A stretch of DNA of 33,227 nucleotides from a bacterium (GCA_021806885.1 JAKAPT010000012.1:1-33227), one strand, 5' to 3'; shown: positions 17,074 to 26,398, counted from the first letter of the stretch. The notes: generated by a model from the sequence alone, not told the origin. Program-made: numbers and translations.

Positions 17074-18999
17074 TTATTTTACTAAGAAAAGATATATTAT
17101 AAAACAAAGCACCAGTGCCAGAAATATAAACAAAAGGGATAAATTCATGCTGCCCGTCTCAAAAATGGAATCCGCATAGCCGGATATTTTAACAATAATC
17201 CTTTTTATAGGATCATAAATCCTTTTTTCAAGGATATCCCCTATCTCTTCAGAATAAAACGTATCCTTTCTAAAATATTTTTTAACCTCCGAATCAAATT
17301 TTATTTCCGATGCCCTGGAATAAAACGTCGAAAAAACTTTCATTATACCGTAAGAAAACCCGCTTCCGGAAAACTGCGCGGCCCTGTTTTCTTCCTCAAT
17401 ACCGCAGCCCCATGTTTTATATCTTCTTAGTGAATTATTGGAAAAAATTTTTATTAAAATTGCTCCGATAAAAAGAAGCCCGAGGATGCCGGAAATAAGC
17501 AAAAGAGGATAATACGAGGAATACGAGAAATTCCTGAACGTCTGGACCGCCAAAAAATGACCCGAATTGGAAAGCGCCCCTTTAGTCCCTGAAAGATAAA
17601 GAGATACGCCGTTAAGGAAAGAAATAAGGGGGTACGGATAAACGCCGATGGCGACGCAGAGGAAAACGGGCATAAAAATCGAAATATTTTCTATTATCCC
17701 GGTTTTGCCTGCGTTCCTGGCCTTTTCGCTTCTATGTTTTCCGAGAAAGGTTATCCCGTAAAGCTTCGCGAAGGCGGCCCCCGCTATTGCTCCCGTAAGT
17801 GACAGCAGGGCTATCGAAATTATTGAAAAATATATTATATAAAGATTGGAGGTCTGCGTTGCCCCGACCAGCGAGACATAAAGATACCATTCTCCAAGAA
17901 ATCCGTTTAAAGGCGGAATAGCAGAGATGGACATTACCGCTATCAAAAAAAGGACCGAGAAAAATCCCATTCTTTTTGCAAGACCCCCAAGCTCTTCCAT
18001 ATTTCTCGAGCGGACATTTTTAACCAGTACCCCGGAACCCATGAACAGCGAGCTTTTACTAAGCGAATGGTTTAAAATATGGAGGAGGGCCGCCATGAAG
18101 GCAAGAGAGCCGATTATAGCGTGAGAGGTGGAGTAGGCCCAGAAGGAAAGCCCTATCCCCATGTATATTATCCCGATATTTTCGATAGTGGAAAAAGCGA
18201 GCATTCTTTTTATATCGGTTTGTACCAGCGCGTTCATTATTCCAAAAAAAGCGCTCAGGGCGCCAAAGACCAGGAGTATTATTCCGAGAAAGGGATAGAT
18301 TTTTAACCCGAATACGAATAAAACCCTTATCACCCCGTAAACCGCTACGTTTACCATGGCGGCGGACATGATAGCCGATATATTCGACGGGGTCGCGGGA
18401 TGGGCATGGGGCAACCAGACGTGGAATGGAAAAAGCCCCGCTTTAACGGAAAATCCGGTTATCATGAGGCCGAGTATCAATATTCCCGCGATATTCTTAT
18501 AACCGCCGAAGGAAAGGGAGGAAGATTTCAAATAAAGGAGCACGAATCCCGCGGTTATAAAAACTGTCCCTATGTGGGTCATTATAAAATACAGAAGGCC
18601 CGCCTTTTTAGATTCCGGCTTTCCTTCCGAAATAACCAGGAAAAAGGAGCTTAAAGACATGAGCTCCCAGAATATAAGAAAGGTTATTATATCGTTGCTT
18701 AAAACGACAAAAATCATCGAAAGTATAAAGGCGGGGGTTAACAAAAAAATATGGGGCTTTTCCCTGTATTCCTTCCCGTAAGTTATTGAAAAAACCGACA
18801 CAAAGAAGGAGATAAGAGATATTATAATTATAAAAAAAACGGATAACTTATCTATTTTAAAGGTAAGCGGAAAAGGAAATGTATAAAAATAAAATTCCTT
18901 AAGGGGAAATAAAAAAGGGAAAAACAGAAAAAATAAACCGGCCCCTATGGATATGTAAATACCTGTATATCGTATAAAATCCCTGGTACCAGAACCCAT
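17074..18999 (-). CDS. HyfB/NuoL-like antiporter-type membrane subunit
   Basis: The 641-aa protein has about 15 helices with VKAGLFPFHVWLPHAHPATPS and FSTIENIGIIYMG. A long C-terminal tail contains TWGCG and a soluble stretch before the last helix, as in HyfB. I choose the ATG at 18999 because GGGGAGG sits three bases upstream; the TTG at 19017 would place that site inside the gene. It is the first Ehr gene, with its own candidate promoter at 19026-19054, after cobU on the same strand. Confidence 0.9.
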   Translation of the reverse strand: MGSGTRDFIRYTGIYISIGAGLFFLFFPFLFPLKEFYFYTFPFPLTFKIDKLSVFFIIIISLISFFVSVFSITYGKEYREKPHIFLLTPAFILSMIFVVLSNDIITFLIFWELMSLSSFFLVISEGKPESKKAGLLYFIMTHIGTVFITAGFVLLYLKSSSLSFGGYKNIAGILILGLMITGFSVKAGLFPFHVWLPHAHPATPSNISAIMSAAMVNVAVYGVIRVLFVFGLKIYPFLGIILLVFGALSAFFGIMNALVQTDIKRMLAFSTIENIGIIYMGIGLSFWAYSTSHAIIGSLAFMAALLHILNHSLSKSSLFMGSGVLVKNVRSRNMEELGGLAKRMGFFSVLFLIAVMSISAIPPLNGFLGEWYLYVSLVGATQTSNLYIIYFSIISIALLSLTGAIAGAAFAKLYGITFLGKHRSEKARNAGKTGIIENISIFMPVFLCVAIGVYPYPLISFLNGVSLYLSGTKGALSNSGHFLAVQTFRNFSYSSYYPLLLISGILGLLFIGAILIKIFSNNSLRRYKTWGCGIEEENRAAQFSGSGFSYGIMKVFSTFYSRASEIKFDSEVKKYFRKDTFYSEEIGDILEKRIYDPIKRIIVKISGYADSIFETGSMNLSLLFIFLALVLCFIIYLFLVK

Positions 19000-19025
19000 A
19001 ACCCTCCCCGAAATCAAATTATATA

Positions 19026-19054
19026 ATTTTATTGTTTTCGGGAATGTTTTGCAA
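19026..19054 (-). promoter_or_regulatory. Candidate promoter of the Ehr-like operon
   Basis: On the minus strand TTGCAA (19054-19049), 17 bases, TAAAAT (19031-19026), about 30 bp before the hyfB-like start and after the cobU stop. It would let the six Ehr genes be expressed independently of cobU. Prediction from spacing and consensus only. Confidence 0.45.
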
Positions 19055-19072
19055 TATTTTTTTATTGCCGGC

Positions 19073-19612
19073 TTATTTTAAGGCAATACCTTTTCCTGCC
19101 ACGACAAGGAAAGATTTATCGCATATCCCGGAAATTCCCTGTTCCAAAACGCCGTTTAGTTCGATAAACCCGCGAAGGTAAGGATCTACGGGCACCGGAA
19201 AAAGGCCCAGGGAGTCCGAAACAGCTATAACGGATAATTCAATTTCTTTAATTGTATTTATTAAAGCCGAAATTTTTTTTTCGGCGGTTTCAAATTCATC
19301 ACTACTGCCGAAAACTGAGGAAAGCCACATCGTGAGCGAATCTATGAGGATAATGGTTACCCCCGGATATAAACCTTTGGAAACAAGCTTTATCTCCTCG
19401 TTTAAATCCTCAAAATTTTCATGGACTTTGAACAAGGGGGACCTTTTTTCCTTATGCCTCTTTATTTTTAGAACCATCTCGTTATCAAGGCGCAAGTCCC
19501 TCGCGGTAGCAAAAAAATGAAGGGAGCATCCTTCGGAATAAAGGCCAAGCGCCGCTTCTTCCGCGAAAGCCGATTTGCCCGATGAAATTCCCCCTGTAAT
19601 AAACATCTTCAT
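19073..19612 (-). CDS. cobU: Adenosylcobinamide kinase / adenosylcobinamide-phosphate guanylyltransferase
   Basis: The 179-aa bifunctional enzyme phosphorylates adenosylcobinamide and transfers GMP to it, giving the substrate of CobS. The N-terminal P-loop ITGGISSGKS (5-14), IDSLTMWLSS in the middle and the late VPVDPYLRGFIELNGVLEQGISG match CobU. The family's typical NEVG triad region is altered to VSDSLGLFPVP. The ATG has AGGA upstream. It is separated from cobS by the whole Ehr cluster, which is unusual because the two enzymes act in sequence. Confidence 0.88.
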   Translation of the reverse strand: MKMFITGGISSGKSAFAEEAALGLYSEGCSLHFFATARDLRLDNEMVLKIKRHKEKRSPLFKVHENFEDLNEEIKLVSKGLYPGVTIILIDSLTMWLSSVFGSSDEFETAEKKISALINTIKEIELSVIAVSDSLGLFPVPVDPYLRGFIELNGVLEQGISGICDKSFLVVAGKGIALK

Positions 19613-19958
19613 GGTTCTTTCCTAACAATATATCATATAAGGAAATTTTTTGGGTTATAATAATTCTTAACGCGAGCCCCGACTTATTTCCAGCCCCCCT
19701 GTTCTTTTTTAGAATTTCGAGGATTTTTTCTTCGTCTGAAATATTTGCGGGAATAAATCCCGCGTCCTTCGCGCCGAGGATTGTGAGCAAAGATGGCAGC
19801 GACCCCGAAAAGCACGGAGGCAAGAAGCCATTTAAACATCTCTTCGGGGGGATTGGGAAGGCAAATCGATTCCTAAGCGGGAGGAATATATCCCCCCGTA
19901 TATTTCGACGAAATTCCGGGGGCGGACACTCGAAGCCATTATTTTAACTCAGTTCCGC
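19613..19958. other. Unassigned spacer between cobU and pilY1
   Basis: These 346 bases hold no gene I can name. On the minus strand one frame, open from about 19930 down past cobU's start, gives a protein-like stretch in the cobU-proximal half (GAKDAGFIPANISDEEKIL, ~19717-19773) but no good start. Two short ATG frames (MASSVRP... ending near 19831, and a 51-aa frame at 19839-19684 starting MFKWLLASVLFGVAAIF) overlap it and are Arg-rich. A G/C-rich hairpin at ~19878-19898 (CGGGAGGA / TCCcCCCG) could form after the pilY1 stop. A decayed gene, a structured leader, or chance are all possible. Confidence 0.3.
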
Positions 19959-22900
19959 TCACTGCCCGACGAAAGGATATTGAAACCAGGAGGTCGGAAT
20001 AAACATGGAACCGCTCTGGATCTGGGGCGAATAAACGGTATTTTCCGACGTCGAAACCAGCAGGTGTCCGTTGGCGACGACCAGGGGGGAGGGAACCCCC
20101 ACGTTCTGGTACTCAATATATTGAGCGGCTGTCGAAGTAGCTTTATTGGCCGTGGTCGAAGTCAAAATAGACCCGTTTATTATCGTTCCCCCGCCGTTCA
20201 AATAATTGAGGGCGTATATCCTTACCGTCCCGGTCCCGCAATTGTCCGACGAGCTCGACGGAGTGAAGGTATCGAAATATACTATTCCGTCATATACCAC
20301 CGGCGTCCCGGTTACTTTTTCACCCGGATGAAGCGTTATATACCATCCCTGGGTCGAAATGGAATTAATAGAATATGAAGAACCCGAGGATGTCGTTTCG
20401 CTTGTTCCAGTGACATTCGTAAGATTGGATTCATTATAAGGCGCCTGCTTCGGACATGTTCCAACTTCCGGGGTGCCGGTTGGCACGGCTTCCACTCCCA
20501 CAAACTCGTTGTAGGCCGTCGTCCCGCCGGTGGTCTTGTGTTCCACCGAAGACTGCATGTTGTTGATATCACCGGTTCCAAAATATGCCCACAGATTGCC
20601 CGCGGGGTCGTAAGCGAGGGCCGGAGGAAAAAATATTTTTAAGGGGTTGGACGGATAAGACGGCGATACGTCCGTAACAAAAAGCCTGCAGCCCGTCCAG
20701 TTCGACGAGCCGTTTCTCGCGTAAGGAGGCGTTCCATTGGGAATGTTAAACGACCACACCTGGCCTCCAAGGTCTCCCACGTAAAAGGCCTCGAGTTCTC
20801 CAAAAGACAGGAATGAAGCAACCTCGGAGGGTATGGAATACATCATGTTGGAGTCGTTGGAACTGTTAAACTCCCACAAAACCTGGTCATCGGTATAGGT
20901 TGAGCCTTTTTTTACGGGATTGGGTTCCACATAAAGGGCGTAAACGGCGTTTCCCAGGGAATTATTAGCCGAATACCCTCCTCCCTCCACGGCGATATAG
21001 GTCGAAACGTATTCCGGTGGAGTAACCGGGGATGCCGGGTCGGGATTGTTCGAACATATCCCGGCGTTGTTATTATTGGAACTGTACGGGTTTGGAAGAC
21101 ACACGAAGCTTATGAACGGCTCAGACCAGGTGTTTCCCATCCCCGGATCGTTTATCGTCCAGAGCGGGGCGGGATAAGTAGAACCGGCATTCGCGGGATT
21201 CGTCAAATCCAGCGAATAATAATAATTTCCGCCGTCCCTTTCGCCCCCCACTAATACCGTATGCCAGCTGTTTTGCGGCGTAGAGTTCGAAACGGGATAG
21301 ACGGAGCTCTCAAGCGTGTTGACCGTTCCATTAAATATGTCATTAAAAAACACGTCGCTTATGTAAGGGGTTGAATCCACGAACTCGAAATAGCTGTAAT
21401 AACTCTGGAAATTGGTAGCCGAAGGCATAAGGCTCAATTCGTACCAGCATGTTATCTTCGGCAGGGTAAAGCTTGTATTCGAAGGGCACTGCTCCGTCTG
21501 AGTGAAAAAATTGGAAGGGATATAGCCGAAAATCTCTCCACCCGTCCCGTTGCCGTAAGAATTAGTAGAATTGTCCCATGTTCCCGCGTCGAAGCCGTGC
21601 ACCATGCCGTCGTTTGCCCCGCCTACAAGGATCTGCTGCCGATGGGCCATGTTTGGCGTTGTTTCGGTTTTAAAAGTCTGGTACGACGTCGAGGAATATG
21701 GATAACTTGGAGGGCCGATAAGAACCGGACTGGAATTATAAATTGCTCCAAGCTTCCAGTTATCGATAGAACCGGCCGGATTAAGTATAAAATTTAATAT
21801 ATCAGCTGCACAACCTGCCTCGGATGCTGAACCGGGGCATACCGAGGAATAATTAGACGAAGTAAGGCCAAGCATGGATTCGACAACGGGGTCGGACGAC
21901 TGGGAAGAAACCGGGTTCAAAAGGACCGTCTGATTTGCTCCTGAAGAAGCGTCTAAGTAAGAGGTAATTACATACCTTGAGGACGGAGATTCGTTCTGCA
22001 GTTCCCCGCCTGCCCCGTTTCCGCTGTCCCAGTAAGAATCTCCGGTGTTCACCTGACCAAGGGCATTGACGGCCACCCCCTGGGGGCCGGTAAGCTGTCC
22101 GCTGGAATCGAGTTTGAAAAGGAATATATTTCCCTCCCCCCATAGGGGCTGGTTCAGCGCCTTAAAATCCGAATAATACACGTTTGAATTGCTGCCCTGG
22201 TACTCATGCACCACAGGGGCAGTATATGAACCTGAATAAATTATCGACTGGATAATAACTCCCAGGTCGTCCGCTACGGCCGTGGGTGTAGTGGCTGGAA
22301 AATAATCGCTTGTGCCCCCGGCGACGGCCATTGCCTTTAAGACCTTGGCAGCCTGCGGATTTAAGGAAGGGTCTACGCCGGCGCCCATTCCTATTACATA
22401 TGTTTCTATACCCTGTTTCTTTAATTGTTTTATCTCGTTTATGGTGCCGCTCAGGGCAGCGTCGTTAGTGCCCGCAAGGGAGCCGTCCGCGTTGAACGTT
22501 GCCCATACGCCGTAGCCCGTTGCCGAGGCGCTCCCTATGGGAGGCCAGTTAAGCCCGCTTTGGTCAAACGTCGGAAGGCCGTCGGTTATAAGTATCACGT
22601 ATTTTTTTGGCGCGCACTGGGACGAGGGAAGCGGGGGATATCCGCCGGCGCCGGTGAGGTAAGACAGGGCCGACGAAAGCGTGCCCGCGATCGGGGCGTT
22701 GACTGCGTCGGCTTTTATTTCAGTAGTCTCCCCGTTATTTGTCTCAGGGGCCAGCGCGGTTGAAAAATAACCCTGCTGGGTAGAAGAAGAAGACTCTATG
22801 GGAATAATCAAATTTCCATTGTCGGTTACATTGTTATAATACCCGAACCCTCTTTCGGAATACCAGACCTGGGGGGAGTAAGGCACATACCCAGCGTTCG

Positions 22901-23738
22901 TCGGGGACGTCGCAAAACCCCCCGTTCCGTCCGTTCCCCTGTAATACGTTTCCAGTATATTCCCGTAGTTATAATCCGAAAGGGAATAATTCGGCGGAAA
23001 TGGGGACGGCGGGTTCGGCCCGTCGTAGGTAACGAAATTATCGGGCAGACCCCCCGCGTAAAGCACGTCGTTTATGGACGGCTCGTCGCTCGTGTCCTGT
23101 ATGTAAAGGTATTCGTCTTTAACTGCCTGGGAGCCATAAAGGTTTTTTATGTCGCTGCACGAACCAGAGCTTTTTTCATAGCACGGGTTTGCGACTGCCT
23201 GAAGCCCGGATGGGGCGCCGGAGGAGTTTCCAAACAAGAACCCCCCGTTCCCGCTCATGTAATAAACCCATGTGGTATACTCTGCGGGAGGATCGCTTAT
23301 CCCAAAATCCATCAAACCGAACTGGGCGTACCCCTGCCATTTATTATATGACTGCATGATCGCCTCTTTGGCGACGTTTAAGCGGCTCGCGGAGTTATCG
23401 ACGTACTCGGTTCTCCACCTCGGCCCGATCTTCGAGGTGTATGGGGCGCTCCCGCTCGTCTGGCCGGTAACCGGAGCCGTAAAACCAGATGGAACAGTAT
23501 AATAAACGGGGCTTGAAGAAGACTGGTCGCTTGAAATTATGCCTGAACCGGTCATAATGGCCCCCGATAAGTTTCCGTCCATCGACTGGGAATTATCGAG
23601 AATGATGAGGACCTGGGGGGTAGTGTACTGGAAGTTTTGGCCCGCGTAGGAAGTCCCCTTCGTATTGCCTGAAAAATAAACCCCGGTAAAAAACATGATA
23701 AAAATGGCAATTTTAAGCAAATATCCTGTCTTTTTCAT
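19959..23738 (-). CDS. pilY1: PilY1-like type IV pilus tip adhesin
   Basis: The 1259-aa secreted protein has a signal peptide (~1-32). A von Willebrand A domain follows, with the MIDAS motif D48-x-S50-x-S52 in LIILDNSQSM and a later ILITDGLPTFDQSG. The C-terminal half (~700-1259) is a PilY1 beta-propeller, with ILVGGANDGMVHGFDAGTW and GYIPSNFF. PilY1 sits at the pilus tip, promotes adhesion and pilus extension, and can sense surfaces. The low-complexity Ser/Tyr/Gly/Pro-rich middle fits an exported protein. It ends the pilV-pilW-pilX-pilY1 operon, 18 bp after pilX. I do not see a clear EF-hand-type calcium loop. Confidence 0.88.
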   Translation of the reverse strand: MKKTGYLLKIAIFIMFFTGVYFSGNTKGTSYAGQNFQYTTPQVLIILDNSQSMDGNLSGAIMTGSGIISSDQSSSSPVYYTVPSGFTAPVTGQTSGSAPYTSKIGPRWRTEYVDNSASRLNVAKEAIMQSYNKWQGYAQFGLMDFGISDPPAEYTTWVYYMSGNGGFLFGNSSGAPSGLQAVANPCYEKSSGSCSDIKNLYGSQAVKDEYLYIQDTSDEPSINDVLYAGGLPDNFVTYDGPNPPSPFPPNYSLSDYNYGNILETYYRGTDGTGGFATSPTNAGYVPYSPQVWYSERGFGYYNNVTDNGNLIIPIESSSSTQQGYFSTALAPETNNGETTEIKADAVNAPIAGTLSSALSYLTGAGGYPPLPSSQCAPKKYVILITDGLPTFDQSGLNWPPIGSASATGYGVWATFNADGSLAGTNDAALSGTINEIKQLKKQGIETYVIGMGAGVDPSLNPQAAKVLKAMAVAGGTSDYFPATTPTAVADDLGVIIQSIIYSGSYTAPVVHEYQGSNSNVYYSDFKALNQPLWGEGNIFLFKLDSSGQLTGPQGVAVNALGQVNTGDSYWDSGNGAGGELQNESPSSRYVITSYLDASSGANQTVLLNPVSSQSSDPVVESMLGLTSSNYSSVCPGSASEAGCAADILNFILNPAGSIDNWKLGAIYNSSPVLIGPPSYPYSSTSYQTFKTETTPNMAHRQQILVGGANDGMVHGFDAGTWDNSTNSYGNGTGGEIFGYIPSNFFTQTEQCPSNTSFTLPKITCWYELSLMPSATNFQSYYSYFEFVDSTPYISDVFFNDIFNGTVNTLESSVYPVSNSTPQNSWHTVLVGGERDGGNYYYSLDLTNPANAGSTYPAPLWTINDPGMGNTWSEPFISFVCLPNPYSSNNNNAGICSNNPDPASPVTPPEYVSTYIAVEGGGYSANNSLGNAVYALYVEPNPVKKGSTYTDDQVLWEFNSSNDSNMMYSIPSEVASFLSFGELEAFYVGDLGGQVWSFNIPNGTPPYARNGSSNWTGCRLFVTDVSPSYPSNPLKIFFPPALAYDPAGNLWAYFGTGDINNMQSSVEHKTTGGTTAYNEFVGVEAVPTGTPEVGTCPKQAPYNESNLTNVTGTSETTSSGSSYSINSISTQGWYITLHPGEKVTGTPVVYDGIVYFDTFTPSSSSDNCGTGTVRIYALNYLNGGGTIINGSILTSTTANKATSTAAQYIEYQNVGVPSPLVVANGHLLVSTSENTVYSPQIQSGSMFIPTSWFQYPFVGQ

Positions 23739-23756
23739 AATTGCTTGCCTCGTTTA

Positions 23757-24329
23757 TTACTGTGTGTTATACCCTATCTGTACCGGTCCGTAATCGAACG
23801 TCATACCGACCGTAACCGGTTTGGTATAAATGTTTCTTTGGGCTATAGTATACATTGTACCATTATAAAAGTGAAATTGAATGCCGTAACCGGGGGCGCT
23901 TCCGTAAACGCCTGTATATTCGTATCCTGCCCTGCCCTGAAAATTCAGGCCCGAGGACATATCCTCGAGGCTGACGGAAGACATCGGGACAAAGGATGAA
24001 GAAGACTGGACGGAACAAATGCCGAGGATATTGCAATAAGAATAATAATAAGTGCTTGGCACGGGCGCGCCGGACGAGCTCGAAAATACGGTTGTCTCAA
24101 GCTGATAAATGATAACGTTCATGGACGAATCCGCCGTGGTCAGATTATATTGCACGTTCATGTTGCTCCCCGCGTTTAGGACATCGTTCTCGGTCGTTGA
24201 AATCGCTACCACGGCAAGAAGGCTCAATATCAGGGTGATTAAAAGCACGGTGACCAGCGCCACCCCTTTATTGCCGCCCTTAGCAGGCGCTAATCCGGTT
24301 TTATTTTTTTGTTTATCGGCGAGTATCAT
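23757..24329 (-). CDS. pilX: PilX-like minor pilin
   Basis: The 190-aa protein has a PilX N-terminal domain: a basic leader, then KGVALVTVLLITLILSLLAVVAIS as the membrane helix and ENDVLNAGSNMNVQYNLTTADSS. The usual Glu5 after the prepilin cleavage point is absent (VALVT), a feature also known from tip-located GspK-like pseudopilins. Its ATG overlaps the pilW stop (ATGA). It is probably part of the minor pilin complex that primes the pilus and displays PilY1. Confidence 0.78.
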   Translation of the reverse strand: MILADKQKNKTGLAPAKGGNKGVALVTVLLITLILSLLAVVAISTTENDVLNAGSNMNVQYNLTTADSSMNVIIYQLETTVFSSSSGAPVPSTYYYSYCNILGICSVQSSSSFVPMSSVSLEDMSSGLNFQGRAGYEYTGVYGSAPGYGIQFHFYNGTMYTIAQRNIYTKPVTVGMTFDYGPVQIGYNTQ

Positions 24330-25321
24330 TTTCCGTAATATATATTTTTTGAAAAAATAACGGAATTAAGCGTCTTTATAATATTATATCCTCGCGAGTT
24401 ATACCCCGAAGGGTTATATGTGGGCGAATTAACGCTATAATTTGGGGAAGGGGATATTTCGGCCTTCGATTCCCCCGATATCGAAAGCGTATATTCGTAC
24501 GCCTGGTTGTAATTATTTAAAAGGGTTCCCGGGGTCACGGAGAAATTCGTTACGTTATCTTCTAACGGAACGGTGGTGCCGGCCTCGCAGACGGGTTGGG
24601 TGCCGGCTAAAACCGGCGGGTTAACCGAACACATGTAAAGAGTGCCGGGCTGGTCGAATGGAGAATTAAAATTATACGCGGTATTCGACCAGTAAAATAA
24701 TATCTGAACCATTATAGAAACATATCCCCACGAAAAATCCTGCGGCGGGACGGGGTTTCCCTGGCAGTCCGCGCCGGGATTAAGCTGAACTTTCATCTGT
24801 GCGGGAGGGTAAGTCTGGGTTATGCACCTTACCGCCGGCACGGGATAAGGCGCCCCGTTTTTATCAAGCGGACCAATGATATTCAGGAACTGGCCCTGAT
24901 AAAATTTACTGATGTCGCAGGTTGGCGCGAGAGAATAATTCGCGCTTCCCTGCCCGTTAATCGGGGTCATCGTGCAGAGGTTTGGGGTCGATCCAAGGGG
25001 CTGGTCATACGAAGTAAGAAGCTCGTAAGGAAGGCCGGCCGACTGAGAATTGATTTCAACGGGCTGTATCGCGCCGCTGGAAATAAATAGCCCGGCGCCG
25101 TAATCGAATCCCGCCATCCTGAGAGAATAGCTTACGGTATTAAAAGTGTCATTCAGCTGCTGGGTTTCGGAAGAAATTGCCCTCTGCGCCCTGAAAACAC
25201 CGGATTGGCTTAGAAGTATAAACGTTCCCGCGGCCAAAACCAGGAGGGAAATTACAATGGAAATCAAAAGTTCTACCAATGTAACGCCGTTTTTATCCAG
25301 CAAATTTTTAATGGGTTTCAT
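24326..25321 (-). CDS. pilW: PilW-like minor pilin
   Basis: The 331-aa prepilin has a class III leader and cleavage context KNG-VTLVELLISIVISLLV with Glu5 present, followed by the PilW-type RAQRAISSETQQLNDTF and SYSLRMAGFDYG. The large C-terminal region is beta-rich with several Cys (for example NLCTMTP, APTCD, CMCSV-type positions). It overlaps pilV and pilX by 4 bp each, so the three are coupled. Confidence 0.82.
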   Translation of the reverse strand: MKPIKNLLDKNGVTLVELLISIVISLLVLAAGTFILLSQSGVFRAQRAISSETQQLNDTFNTVSYSLRMAGFDYGAGLFISSGAIQPVEINSQSAGLPYELLTSYDQPLGSTPNLCTMTPINGQGSANYSLAPTCDISKFYQGQFLNIIGPLDKNGAPYPVPAVRCITQTYPPAQMKVQLNPGADCQGNPVPPQDFSWGYVSIMVQILFYWSNTAYNFNSPFDQPGTLYMCSVNPPVLAGTQPVCEAGTTVPLEDNVTNFSVTPGTLLNNYNQAYEYTLSISGESKAEISPSPNYSVNSPTYNPSGYNSRGYNIIKTLNSVIFSKNIYYGK

Positions 25322-25839
25322 GATACCACCTCGTTAAAAACAATCTGGTGTATTCCTTCATTATTCCATGAAATGGCCGTCGTGATATTTATCAGGGTGC
25401 TGCTCAAAGAATTCTGCGAAAGGGACACCGATACCGCAAAAGGCTGCGTGAGCCCGGTTACGGGTTGAGCGGAACCGTTTACAAGAGTAATGCAGGCCGG
25501 GCCGTTCCAATTTGAGCCCGCAATAATAGGGTCTCCATTTGTAGTCGATGAAATATTGTAGCTGTAATTGTACGTATTAGGCCAGATTGGCAGGGGCCAC
25601 TTGCTTATACTCGTTAAATAAGACTGTATTCCCGAGGCGCCGAGGCAATCGAACTGGCTCGTCTGCAGTTGGGAGATTTGAGTCGCCTGGTTAATATGCT
25701 GGGCATCTCCATTGTTCTGTATAATGGACATGGACAGGCCCATTATGCCGAAAAAAAACACGGTCAAAATCACCATCGCGATTATAACTTCGATTAACGT
25801 CGCTCCATTCTCGTTATCCCGGGTTCCTTTCCTTTTCAT
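25318..25839 (-). CDS. pilV: PilV-like minor pilin
   Basis: The 173-aa prepilin has a short charged leader ending NENG, then ATLIEVIIAMVILTVFFFGI with Glu5, followed by the PilV-like NQATQISQLQTSQFDCLG. It is the first gene of the pilus tip operon. FimU/FimT and PilE are not next to it in this window. The ATG lacks an obvious ribosome site; a candidate promoter lies about 45 bp upstream of it. Confidence 0.8.
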   Translation of the reverse strand: MKRKGTRDNENGATLIEVIIAMVILTVFFFGIMGLSMSIIQNNGDAQHINQATQISQLQTSQFDCLGASGIQSYLTSISKWPLPIWPNTYNYSYNISSTTNGDPIIAGSNWNGPACITLVNGSAQPVTGLTQPFAVSVSLSQNSLSSTLINITTAISWNNEGIHQIVFNEVVS

Positions 25840-25884
25840 CTGGCGGTAAAAATCATTTAATTTATTATTTTATAACACTATTTA

Positions 25885-25913
25885 ATTTTAACATTTTCAT
25901 TAGTATTAAACAA
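25885..25913 (-). promoter_or_regulatory. Candidate promoter of pilVWX-pilY1
   Basis: TTGTTT (25913-25908), 17 bases, TAAAAT (25890-25885) on the minus strand, preceded by TG as an extended -10. It lies in the 95-bp gap before pilV. No sigma-54 site is visible here. Confidence 0.45.
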
Positions 25914-25934
25914 TCGATAGAACCATGTAAAAAG

Positions 25935-26222
25935 TTAAGTGTTTTCGAGGGTCTTTTTCATTTCTTCAAATTGTTCCTTCGATATTTCCCCTTTCGCGTA
26001 CCTGGACTTCAGTATATCGAGATATTCTTCATCATCGCCGCGGCCGCGGTAAAAAACCCTCTTCCCGCCTTTCCTTCCCCCTAATAGCCATTTCAGGAAA
26101 ATGATAAAATAAATTAAAACGACAAAGGGGATAAGCATCATAAATACGAAAAATATAATCCCCATAATTCCAAGCCCCAGACCCATAAACGGCCATGGGC
26201 CGCCGTATCCGTAACCCCACAT
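25935..26222 (-). CDS. Small membrane protein with SHOCT domain
   Basis: The 95-aa protein has a Gly/Trp/Tyr-rich start, one long hydrophobic segment (~12-48), a basic linker, and a C-terminal SHOCT motif (YLDILKSRYAKGEISKEQFEEMKKTL, ~68-93). SHOCT is a short oligomerisation helix pair common at the ends of small membrane proteins. AGGAGGAG lies upstream of the ATG. It stands alone, divergent from purU; cellular role unknown. Confidence 0.75.
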   Translation of the reverse strand: MWGYGYGGPWPFMGLGLGIMGIIFFVFMMLIPFVVLIYFIIFLKWLLGGRKGGKRVFYRGRGDDEEYLDILKSRYAKGEISKEQFEEMKKTLENT

Positions 26223-26398
26223 TATTCCTCTCCTCCTTAAACTATTTCCAAACCCGATACAATAATTTAAAACCCTAACGCGTAGTTTGGCCTTAATGTA
26301 ATTATACTACTTATTTCAAAAGTTTTTATTCCGTTAAAGCCCTTTTATTACTCTTTTGGCCTTTACAAATCCGTTCGATTTATATTATATTATGCCTT

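Noticed and set aside
17066-17107. Longer N-terminus of the NuoH-like subunit
   Set aside because: It starts with TTG inside the upstream gene without a ribosome site, whereas ATG 17065 follows that gene's stop by 8 bp.
19000-19017. Longer start for the HyfB-like subunit
   Set aside because: A TTG would put the strong GGGGAGG ribosome site inside the gene; the ATG at 18999 uses it.
19613-19958. Cobalamin riboswitch upstream of cobU
   Set aside because: I could not find the B12-box type conserved segments on the minus strand; the hairpins present do not resemble the aptamer.
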